NCBI GenBank assembly: GCA_028875185.1
Contig: JAPPFH010000016.1
Span: 1 to 33,038, forward strand
DNA length: 33,038 bases
From: Chloroflexota bacterium
Lineage (GTDB): Bacteria > Chloroflexota > Anaerolineae > Aggregatilineales > Phototrophicaceae
Direction: 5' to 3'
In this document: positions 26,327-33,038 of the stretch, in pieces
Layout of the letters: every line of letters begins with the position of its first letter
Position numbering within the stretch: position 1 is the first letter of the stretch
The notes under the pieces: model-generated
Seen by the model: the letters and a program-made list of their open reading frames with translations, nothing else
Database searches by the model: none
Told to the model about the DNA's origin: nothing
Program-made: the position numbers and the translations under genes

Positions 26327-27325
26327 TCAACTGAAGGAAATCCGCGGATCCAGCACGCCAAGCAGCATATCCGCGATGAAATTGCCCGCGATCAACAGAA
26401 TCCCGTACAAAAGCATGATGCTGCCCGATAAGAAGACATCCTCCTTCAACAGCGCTTCAACGAACATCGGCGCCATCGTTGGGATGCCGAATACAATCGC
26501 CGCCTCCAATTCCCCCTGAAACATATACGGCAGCACCGTGCCTTGATAGGCGATGATCGGATGCAGCGCGTTCGGCACTGCATGACGATTGATCACCCTT
26601 CGTTCTTCCAGCCCTTTCGAGCGCGCCGTCGTCACATATTGCTGATTCAACACATCAAGCAGATTGCCGCGCATCACCCGCATATTCCGCGCCACGCCGC
26701 CCAAACCCGCGATCAATATCACGGGACCGACATGCTTGAGCAGGTCGATCGCCTTCTCGATAGACCAGTCGGCATAGCGAAACTCCGGCGAATGCAGCGC
26801 CGAAACGTGCTCCCAGTTCAAGCCGAAGGCAAGAAAATAGACGATGATCAAAGCCAGCGAGAAACGGGGCACCGATGTCGCCAGGAAGGCGAAGGTGGCC
26901 GCCAAGTTATCAGCGATGCTGTATTGCCGGTTCGCGATGTAGATGCCAGCGATTATCCCCACCAGCGACGAGATGGCGTGGGCCGCCAGCGCGATGCCAA
27001 CCGTGCGCGGCAGCCTCTGCGCCAGCAATTGGCTGACATCCACGCGCTGCGAAAAGGACCAGCCGAAATCCCCATGCAAAACAATCGCGCCAATCCATTT
27101 CAAGTACTGTATCGGCAGCGGATCGAGCAAGCCATACTTGTCACGCAGTTTGTTTGCCGCTTCCTCAGCTTGTTCTTCCGATTGGCCCCCCAGCGCGATC
27201 AACTCCGCCTTGTATACCTCGGCGAAGTCTCCCGGCGGGATTTGAATGATGGTGAAAGCCACCACCGTGATAACAAAAAGTATGAGTATCGATGAAATCA
27301 GGCGCTGTACGATGAATCGGAGCAT
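26327..27325 (-). CDS. Opp/Dpp-type ABC transporter permease (OppB-like)
   Basis: The permease (332 residues) has the typical OppB opening MLRFIVQRLISSILILFVIT and six membrane segments. A soluble segment (~35-75) contains the loop preceding LPIQYLKWIGAIVLHGDFGWS. The EAA-type loop is near residue 235 (TARSKGLEERRVINRHAVPN), and the protein ends with LLGVLDPRISFS. These fit DppB/OppB proteins of normal length. The binding-protein gene lies upstream, separated by a repeat copy (27391-27491), and the OppC-like gene follows after 17 bases. Confidence 0.92.
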   Translation of the reverse strand: MLRFIVQRLISSILILFVITVVAFTIIQIPPGDFAEVYKAELIALGGQSEEQAEEAANKLRDKYGLLDPLPIQYLKWIGAIVLHGDFGWSFSQRVDVSQLLAQRLPRTVGIALAAHAISSLVGIIAGIYIANRQYSIADNLAATFAFLATSVPRFSLALIIVYFLAFGLNWEHVSALHSPEFRYADWSIEKAIDLLKHVGPVILIAGLGGVARNMRVMRGNLLDVLNQQYVTTARSKGLEERRVINRHAVPNALHPIIAYQGTVLPYMFQGELEAAIVFGIPTMAPMFVEALLKEDVFLSGSIMLLYGILLIAGNFIADMLLGVLDPRISFS

Positions 27326-27390
27326 TAGTGATCAAGCCCTCAAATGGGACGTTGACAAGTATAAATCACAGTTCGCTGATTTGACAACAA

Positions 27391-27491
27391 ACCCCCCATC
27401 CCCCTGCCCCTTCCCCCAAAATGAGGGAAGGGGAGCAGATGTTTTGTGAAGTCCCTCCCCCCTTCATGGGGGAGGGACTTAGGGTGGGGGT
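27391..27491. repeat. C/G-rich composite hairpin repeat (MITE-like), copy 3
   Basis: The left end begins ACCCCCCATCC and the right end is GGGTGGGGGT (27482-27491). Inner stems are CCCCTTCCC/GGGAAGGGG (27407-27415 with 27425-27433) and the 11-bp GTCCCTCCCCC/GGGGGAGGGAC (27451-27461 with 27468-27478). It lies directly after the binding-protein stop and before the OppB-like gene. Confidence 0.72.
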
Positions 27492-27499
27492 CCAGGAGT

Positions 27500-29578
27500 C
27501 TACATGTCGTCCATGCCGTAGTCCGGCAGCTCGCCGGGGAAGATCTCGTCGAGCTGCTCGTCCGGGTTCACCCAAACGGCTTCTGGAATCACATTGCCCC
27601 AGGTCCACTGATAGAAGTAGGGCGGCGCGCCAACCGGAATGTTGTTGAAGCGCTTCGCCAAGCCCAAGCCATAGCGACCAATTATGCCACCGACATGGTA
27701 AACGTTGCCGGTGAAGACATTGATGTATCGCGCCATTAATGCCTTGCGCGCGTCAAAGTCTGGCTCCAGGCAGAATTCGTTGACGATGTCAATGATTTCT
27801 TCCTCGAAGTCCAGCAATTGGCGTTCGCCGCCATCGGCGCGATGCAAGTCCGGCGTGAGATCCGTTACCGGACCCAAGTCCTGGCAGCGGGTGAAGGAGG
27901 TCGTGTACTCTTGCCCAGCGCGGTCGACACGCGCTTCCCAGGTACCCGTCGTGATAGCGTCGCCAGCGGCGGGACCCTGCAGCGGGCGCAGATTGACCTG
28001 AATGCCAACATCCTGCATCAGCAGAACAAAGGCATCGCCGATCTGCCCGGTCGCTTCGGCCGCCACGCTGGTGTCCAGCACGATGACCAGGTTGTCGCCA
28101 GACAGCGGACCATCGGTCCAGTTTACGATGCCATCGCCATCGCTATCTTCAAAACCCAACTCCGCCAGCAGCGCGCGCGCCGATTCTGGCGAGTACGGAT
28201 AGTAGACAACGCTGTCGATATCGAAGTAGGGCGAGCCAGGCGTGACGCCACCGGCGAAGGCGCGCATGAAGGGACCGCGGATAACCGCTTGCCCGATGCC
28301 GTCGCCATCAACCGCATGCTGTACCGCGCGGCGGAAGCGCAGGTCGCGGAAGAGCTCGCGCAGCGCCTGGTCGCGCTCGTCCGCAACACCCAAAGTCGCC
28401 GACAGGTTGAACTCAATGTTGAAAGCCAAAGTCTCCGGACCCCACTCAATGTAGAAGTGAGCATCGTCTTCCTGCGACCGTGTGATCGCCTCAACGTATG
28501 TGCTCGGGTTCTCCAAGTTGGTGTGGTCTATGGAGCCGGCCAAGGTGCCGAGTGTGCGACCAATGCCGCTGGGACCCTTCTCGAAGGTTACTTCTTCAAG
28601 ATAGGGCAGTTGGTTGCCCGCCTCATCAACCTTCCAATAGTAGGGATTCCGGCGATGCACCATGAATTCGTCAATCTGGTAGTCGACAGCGACCCAGGGA
28701 CCCATGGTTGGCACGGGCAAAGCATCCTGTACCTGGAAGGTCTCGAAGGCGTCATAGTCGGACTCGGCATTCATGGCGGGGTGCATCGGCGCGTAGGCGT
28801 GCTCGGCGCAAATGTTGAAGTCCAGGAAGTCCATCTTGAACAGCAGTTGCGCGGGGTAAGCCACTGGGAATGTCCAGGTGATCTGGTCATCGCCGGTCTG
28901 CTCCAGCATGATGTCTTCACCATCGACCTGCCAGGTGCTGCGGTTCGTCCAGGAATTCACGTTCTCATCCAGGATAATGTGTTCCCAGGTGAACATGATG
29001 TCATGTACGCCGAAGGGCGCGCCATCAGACCACTTCGCGCCGCGGATGATATTCATCGTCAGCTGCGTGCCGTCTTCGCTCCAGGCCCAATCCGTCGCCA
29101 GATTCGGCAGGGGCTCGAGGTTGTCGTGGCGCAGGAACATGGGACCAGACTTAACCAGCGATTCGCCATAGATATAGTTGATGCCGAACCAGCCTTGCGT
29201 CTGGCGCGCGCAGAGATTCCAGCCTGCTGTAGGAACAGCCGAGAAATCACGCCACTGTCCGCCATAGACGCCCAGCCCGGCCGACATGCCGGATTCCAAA
29301 ATGACCTGCGGATTCTCCGGCAGGCGTTCTTCGACCGGCGGCAGCTCGCCCGCTTCTACCTTAGCCGTTACATAAGCCGGCTCGCTGTAAGAGTCCAGCG
29401 CCTTGTAGACGAGCATCTCGTCCAATGAGAAGGTCACAATCGGGTTATCGCCCAATTGCACGCCTTCGGGATAGGGTATCGGATCAGCAACCTCGCCCAT
29501 CTGCGCGAAGCCCGGCCCGACGATAGTGAGCATCACCGCTGCTACCAGCAGGATGCGAGTTAAGGTTGGCAGTTTCAT
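27500..29578 (-). CDS. Opp/Dpp-type ABC transporter substrate-binding protein
   Basis: This is a family 5 extracellular solute-binding protein (692 residues), longer than E. coli OppA (about 540). It has a signal peptide (MKLPTLTRILLVAAVMLTIV, cleavage near GFAQ). Core marks include PNLATDWAWSEDGTQLTMNI, KWSDGAPFGVHDIMFTWEHI and FRRAVQHAVDGDGIGQ. A calcium-loop-like insert, EDSDGDGIVNWTDG, lies near residue 480. The second ATG (29578) is chosen over 29584 because GGAGG lies 7 bases before it and only 1 base before the other. Neighbouring sugar genes suggest an oligosaccharide rather than peptide ligand; this is inference. Confidence 0.9.
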   Translation of the reverse strand: MKLPTLTRILLVAAVMLTIVGPGFAQMGEVADPIPYPEGVQLGDNPIVTFSLDEMLVYKALDSYSEPAYVTAKVEAGELPPVEERLPENPQVILESGMSAGLGVYGGQWRDFSAVPTAGWNLCARQTQGWFGINYIYGESLVKSGPMFLRHDNLEPLPNLATDWAWSEDGTQLTMNIIRGAKWSDGAPFGVHDIMFTWEHIILDENVNSWTNRSTWQVDGEDIMLEQTGDDQITWTFPVAYPAQLLFKMDFLDFNICAEHAYAPMHPAMNAESDYDAFETFQVQDALPVPTMGPWVAVDYQIDEFMVHRRNPYYWKVDEAGNQLPYLEEVTFEKGPSGIGRTLGTLAGSIDHTNLENPSTYVEAITRSQEDDAHFYIEWGPETLAFNIEFNLSATLGVADERDQALRELFRDLRFRRAVQHAVDGDGIGQAVIRGPFMRAFAGGVTPGSPYFDIDSVVYYPYSPESARALLAELGFEDSDGDGIVNWTDGPLSGDNLVIVLDTSVAAEATGQIGDAFVLLMQDVGIQVNLRPLQGPAAGDAITTGTWEARVDRAGQEYTTSFTRCQDLGPVTDLTPDLHRADGGERQLLDFEEEIIDIVNEFCLEPDFDARKALMARYINVFTGNVYHVGGIIGRYGLGLAKRFNNIPVGAPPYFYQWTWGNVIPEAVWVNPDEQLDEIFPGELPDYGMDDM

Positions 29579-29657
29579 CTGCATTCCTCCAAACTAATTG
29601 AACAAAAATTAGCCGGCCGGCGGCTCTTGCCCCGGCAGGTTAATTCACTATCCGCAG

Positions 29658-30713
29658 TTAATGCGCCACTGCCGACGCGGCATCCGCGCCCGCCGCCGTT
29701 TCATGCAGCCAGCAAGCCACCTGATGCTCGCCCTCGACCATGGTCGGCGGCGGCAAATTTGTCCGGCATTTCGCCATCACATGCGGGCAGCGGTCGGCAA
29801 AGGCGCAGCCCGCTATCTCCGCCGTTGCATTGGGCACGATGCCCTCAATCGGCACAAGTATTTCCTTGCGCCGCCCCAAAACCGGGATCGATTCCAGCAA
29901 TCCCACCGTATACGGATGCTGCGGATTGCGGAAGATATCCGTCACCGTACCGTATTCGACAATTCGACCGAAATACATCACGGCGACATAATCCGCCATC
30001 TGCGATACGACGCCCAGATTATGCGTAATGATGATGATTGACGAACCAAAATCCTCTTGCAGCTTTTCCATCAAATCGATGATCTGCGCCTGGATCGTTA
30101 CATCCAGCGCCGTCGTCGGTTCATCCGCGATTAATATCGACGGATTGCAGGAGAGCGCCAAGGCGATCATCACCCGCTGCCGCATGCCGCCGCTCAATTG
30201 ATGCGGATACTGCTTCACGCGCTCTTGAGGATCGGCAATGCGCACGCGATCCAGCATGTCAATCGCCACCTTGATCGACTCTTTGCGGCTCAGCCCCTGG
30301 TGCAATTCCACCACTTCCGCGATCTGCCGGCCAACCGTATGCAGCGGATTCAGCGAAGTCATCGGCTCTTGAAAGATCATCGAGATCTCGCCACCGCGGA
30401 TGCTGCGCATCTCGACGCCCTTCGGGTCGAGCTTCACGATATCGATCGTCTCGGCGCGCCGCTTCTGCCGCCGGAATATGATCTCGCCTTCCACGATCTC
30501 GCCCGGCGGCGACTTGATCAATTGCATGATCGAGCTGGCTGTTACACTCTTGCCGCAGCCGCTCTCGCCGACAATGCCCAGGGTCTGCTTATTCGCCAAC
30601 GCAAAGCTGACGCCCTTCACCGCTTGCACGACACCCTTGTCGGTGAAGAAATGCGTCTTCAAGTCCTTGACTTCCAGAATCGGCTCGGCGCCGCTTCTAC
30701 TCTTTACATTCAT
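29658..30713 (-). CDS. Opp/Dpp-type ABC transporter ATP-binding protein (OppD-like)
   Basis: This is the first ATPase of the importer (351 residues). Walker A is GESGCGKSVT, the signature is LSGGMRQR, Walker B is LIADEPTTALD and the H-loop is ITHN. The C-terminus keeps the OppD region with cysteines (IAGCAFADRCPHVMAKC). The gene starts 3 bases after the stop of the small tail-anchored protein gene, with no ribosome-binding site of its own, so its translation may depend on that gene. The binding-protein gene follows after 79 bases. Confidence 0.93.
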   Translation of the reverse strand: MNVKSRSGAEPILEVKDLKTHFFTDKGVVQAVKGVSFALANKQTLGIVGESGCGKSVTASSIMQLIKSPPGEIVEGEIIFRRQKRRAETIDIVKLDPKGVEMRSIRGGEISMIFQEPMTSLNPLHTVGRQIAEVVELHQGLSRKESIKVAIDMLDRVRIADPQERVKQYPHQLSGGMRQRVMIALALSCNPSILIADEPTTALDVTIQAQIIDLMEKLQEDFGSSIIIITHNLGVVSQMADYVAVMYFGRIVEYGTVTDIFRNPQHPYTVGLLESIPVLGRRKEILVPIEGIVPNATAEIAGCAFADRCPHVMAKCRTNLPPPTMVEGEHQVACWLHETAAGADAASAVAH

Positions 30714-30716
30714 GTT

Positions 30717-31163
30717 TTATAGTGCTGACAACATTAGAACTGAGACGAATATAAATACGAAAATTCCGATCCCAAGCAAACGGCATCCTTTAGAAGATGT
30801 CGTATTTGCGATAGGAGTTACTGGTGGAAGTGCATTGCGACTTTGAGGTGGCGGCTCAAAAGCAGACCTTCCCCTATTTTGAGTTGCTACTTCAATGCGT
30901 TGCACACTGGTGACGTCATTCTTATTGACAGAGGTGGAGATATAGATATCAAAAGGCGGGCTAATTGGATTTTTTTCTTGAGTCAGGCTTAGAAGCCAAT
31001 CTACCAGACCTAAATGTCGCGTATACTTCTTTTGGCTCAACTGTTTTTCTAGGATCCAAGCACCCTCTTCCGGTTCGGCTCCGCTCTCTATTTCTTGATC
31101 GAGAATCCACGCCCGTTCACCGTTATCGGTTAGCGTTGTCCAAACAACTGAAACTTTACCCAT
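30717..31163 (-). CDS. Small tail-anchored protein of unknown function
   Basis: No family is recognised for this 148-residue protein. The N-terminal ~95 residues are soluble and mixed (WTTLTDNGERAWILDQEIES, later VDWLLSLTQ and FDIYISTSV). Residues ~97-125 are a Pro/Ser/Asn-rich linker, and 127-148 form one hydrophobic helix at the very end (CRLLGIGIFVFIFVSVLML), preceded by Lys-Gly. This predicts a cytoplasmic domain anchored by its tail. GGAG lies 7 bases before the ATG. The gene is more AT-rich than its neighbours. Its stop is followed by the OppD-like start after 3 bases. Confidence 0.7.
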   Translation of the reverse strand: MGKVSVVWTTLTDNGERAWILDQEIESGAEPEEGAWILEKQLSQKKYTRHLGLVDWLLSLTQEKNPISPPFDIYISTSVNKNDVTSVQRIEVATQNRGRSAFEPPPQSRNALPPVTPIANTTSSKGCRLLGIGIFVFIFVSVLMLSAL

Positions 31164-31244
31164 AGCACTACTCCGGTAACCAGCGGGAAATATGCTCTAA
31201 GCTCTACAGCCGACCACCTAACCCTTATCACTCGTCTGCGCCGT

Positions 31245-32747
31245 CTACGAGGCCCGTTTTTCCGCCGCCAATTCCTCAACCGTGCGCGTGGAAATACGCG
31301 CCGCGCCAGCCGAAGCGCTCAACATGACACGCGTTCCCGCGCGCTCATGCGCCGCCAAACGCGCCCGCGCCGCTTCGATTTCGGCAGCGGCATAATTGGG
31401 CAGCCATTCCGCCTGCGCCACCAGCAGCTCATCCGTCATCTGCCACACTTCTTCCGGATTGCAGACCGCGCCCACCAGCGGGTCATGCAGCATCGCCTGC
31501 TTCAGCAGCGTCACATCGCCGTGAACAGCCGCTTCCATCGCCATCTCCTGCACGCGCACGCTGGCCGAGCAGGTGGCCGCGCAAGCCAGCGGCAAGTCGC
31601 CCACCACCGGCATGTTGACGCCGTTCTTATCGACATAACCGGGGATCTCCACGACGCAGCCATCGGGCAGATTGGTGACATATCCGCGGTTCGGCACATT
31701 GAAATGCCCACGATAAACCCGCCCGGTCTCCAGCCCCTCAATGATGTACGAGCCATGCTCCAGGCTGCGGTCGGCAGCGCTGATCGCGGGCGGCTCTTCT
31801 TCCAGCCAGTTCGGAAAGTCCGTCTCGAACCAATTGCGCCCCTCGGTGCAGACGCGCAGATAACCGCCGGTCTCGCCCAGTATCCAGCGATTCAAGCTGA
31901 TCCAGTCATTGATTTCCGCCGGCCGCTTGCGATACCAGGGCAGGTACTCGCTCAAATGCCCATTCGACTCGGTCGAGTAATAGCCAAAGCGCCGCAGCAC
32001 ATCTATGCGCACCTTTTCTTCGTCGCGAAATTGCGGATGCGCTTCAAACAATTCCAGCAAACGCGGAACCATGTCCATGCCCCGCCACTTAATCTGAACA
32101 TACCAGGTTTGATGATTGATGCCGGCGCAGATGATATCCACATCAGCGCGCGTCACCCGCTCGTCCGCGGCGATCAGACCCTCGCGGCGCGCCCAAAGCT
32201 CAATGCACTCGGCGATCTGCCCGTGTCCATGCTGAACCCCGTGACACAAGCCGATCGTCCGCACGCCACCATACTTGTTGCAAGCCCAGGTATTCATCGC
32301 CATCGGATTGGAATAATTGAGGAAGAGCGCGCCCGGCTTGGCCACAGCGCGGATATCGCGGCAAATATCAAGCAGCGCCGGGATCGTCCGCTGCCCATAC
32401 ATGATGCCGCCAGCGCAGATCGTATCGCCCACGCATTGATCGACGCCATACTTCAGCGGAATATCAATATCGAGCGCAAAAGCCTCCAGCCCGCCCTGCC
32501 GAATCATGCAAATCACATAATCGGCATCGGCGATCGCTTCCCGCCGATTCAGCGTCGCCGAGACCGTCGCCGGCAATCCATTCGCCTTGATGTCGCGCTC
32601 GCACAGCCGCGCCACCATGCTCAAATTGCGCGCGGAAATATCCATCAGCGCGAAATGGGTGTCGGCGAATTCCGGCACTGTCAGCAGGTCGGTCATCAGC
32701 CGGCGCGTGAAGCCCACCGAACCGGCGCCGATCATCGCAATCTTCAT
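31245..32747 (-). CDS. Glycoside hydrolase family 4 (alpha-galacturonidase/glucuronidase type)
   Basis: GH4 enzymes cleave glycosides by a redox-elimination route using NAD+ and a divalent metal, in the cytoplasm. The 500-residue protein opens with the Rossmann NAD motif IGAGSVGFTRRL. The metal/substrate motif is LCHGVQHG (Cys168, His169) and a second metal His is at 212 (GINHQTW). YSNPMAMNTWA is also typical. CHG-type members act mostly on uronic acid glycosides, whereas CHS marks alpha-galactosidases and CN(I/V)P marks phosphoglycosidases. The exact substrate is therefore only suggested. A promoter with an overlapping palindrome lies upstream, and the Opp-type transporter and AraD genes follow on the same strand. 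Confidence 0.88.
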   Translation of the reverse strand: MKIAMIGAGSVGFTRRLMTDLLTVPEFADTHFALMDISARNLSMVARLCERDIKANGLPATVSATLNRREAIADADYVICMIRQGGLEAFALDIDIPLKYGVDQCVGDTICAGGIMYGQRTIPALLDICRDIRAVAKPGALFLNYSNPMAMNTWACNKYGGVRTIGLCHGVQHGHGQIAECIELWARREGLIAADERVTRADVDIICAGINHQTWYVQIKWRGMDMVPRLLELFEAHPQFRDEEKVRIDVLRRFGYYSTESNGHLSEYLPWYRKRPAEINDWISLNRWILGETGGYLRVCTEGRNWFETDFPNWLEEEPPAISAADRSLEHGSYIIEGLETGRVYRGHFNVPNRGYVTNLPDGCVVEIPGYVDKNGVNMPVVGDLPLACAATCSASVRVQEMAMEAAVHGDVTLLKQAMLHDPLVGAVCNPEEVWQMTDELLVAQAEWLPNYAAAEIEAARARLAAHERAGTRVMLSASAGAARISTRTVEELAAEKRAS

Positions 32748-32771
32748 TTGTCAATTTCGTCCTTGTCTTAA

Positions 32772-32787
32772 TCTAACACTGATTAGA
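32772..32787. promoter_or_regulatory. Inverted repeat overlapping the -10 of the GH4 promoter
   Basis: On the plus strand the site reads TCTAA, six bases, TTAGA, a 5-bp inverted repeat. It overlaps the -10 element of the minus-strand promoter, where a repressor could block transcription. No regulator gene is in the window, so the binding protein is unknown. Confidence 0.4.
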
Positions 32788-32810
32788 AAATCTCAACCGC
32801 GATTTGTCAA
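32782..32810 (-). promoter_or_regulatory. Sigma70-type promoter for the GH4 gene
   Basis: On the minus strand a perfect -35 TTGACA (32805-32810) is followed by a 17-base spacer and a -10 TCTAAT (32782-32787), five of six consensus positions. It lies 35 bases upstream of the GH4 ATG. Confidence 0.6.
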
Positions 32811-32923
32811 GTGGCGCGCGCCGCCATTGTCCCGCAGTCATAGCGCTGGCTTCACGCCCGCATATTCAGTTCAATGACAAGACAGCCAGTCGGGGCAACT
32901 GATTCAATTTCGAAAACAGGCTT

Positions 32924-33038
32924 GTTTTTTCGGGGGGGGGGGGGGGGTGGTTGGGTTTTTTTTGGGGGGGTAACCCCGAAAAAAAAAAAGGCCCCGGGGG
33001 AAATTTTTGAAAAAAAAGAAATAAAAATTTTTGGTTGG
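32924..33038. other. Low-complexity contig end, probable sequencing artefact
   Basis: The last ~115 bases are runs of G, T, A and C (a run of 16 G, A-runs, T-runs) unlike anything else in the window. They look like low-quality read tail rather than genomic DNA and should not be annotated. Between 32811 and 32923 nothing recognisable was seen. Confidence 0.75.

Noticed and set aside
27818..29428. 536-codon open frame on the plus strand opposite the Opp-type binding protein
   Set aside because: The minus-strand gene has a signal peptide, ribosome site and family motifs. The opposite frame is a high-GC shadow with no recognisable domain.
31347..32771. 474-codon open frame on the plus strand opposite the GH4 gene
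   Set aside because: The GH4 gene shows NAD, Cys-His and second-His motifs. The opposite frame is Arg/His-rich shadow without domains.

Overview
The window is a GC-rich bacterial contig, probably a complete assembly piece: it opens inside a dispersed G-rich repeat and closes in about 115 bases of homopolymer junk. No rRNA, tRNA or CRISPR array was seen. The gene mix suggests a heterotrophic Chloroflexota bacterium (Anaerolineae/Caldilineae type): shared-ATPase sugar ABC transporters, Opp-type transporters beside sugar enzymes, CRTAC1 and BtrH-like proteins, and C-rich hairpin repeats. This assignment is inference, because there is no marker gene here.

Region 1 (1-7537, +) is a carbohydrate import and breakdown operon. 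It holds two CUT1 permeases, their substrate-binding protein, a cytoplasmic GH2 glycosidase and a GtaA-like (DUF4964/DUF4965) protein. A good sigma70-type promoter lies at 69-96. No ATPase gene is present, so a shared MsmX/UgpC-type ATPase elsewhere is likely.

Region 2 (7581-13319, +) is a tightly coupled four-gene MacAB/YknXYZ-like exporter. It holds a lipoprotein HlyD-type adaptor, a 955-residue double-FtsX permease and two different ATPases. One ATPase carries a C-terminal AbrB/SpoVT-type domain, which is the most distinctive architecture in the window.

Region 3 (13589-17437, +) holds an exported CRTAC1/FG-GAP protein, an exported two-domain protein with a His-rich C-terminal part, and a PfkB sugar kinase, all nearly or actually overlapping. 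A convergent MFS transporter follows (17560-18816, -).

Region 4 (19065-22798, +) holds a BtrH/DUF4872 protein, an S1-type sulfatase and a more AT-rich DEDDh exonuclease with a C-terminal membrane anchor.

Region 5 (22925-32747, -) reads right to left: GH4 glycosidase (alpha-galacturonidase/glucuronidase type), a small AT-rich tail-anchored protein, a full Opp/Dpp-type transporter in the order D-A-B-C-F, a DUF4870 membrane protein, and an L-ribulose-5-phosphate 4-epimerase (AraD). The context suggests uptake and use of plant- or algal-type oligosaccharides rather than peptides. A promoter overlapping an inverted repeat lies upstream of the GH4 gene.

Several intergenic gaps hold hairpin-rich repeats. 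Two sit just downstream of substrate-binding-protein genes inside transporter operons.
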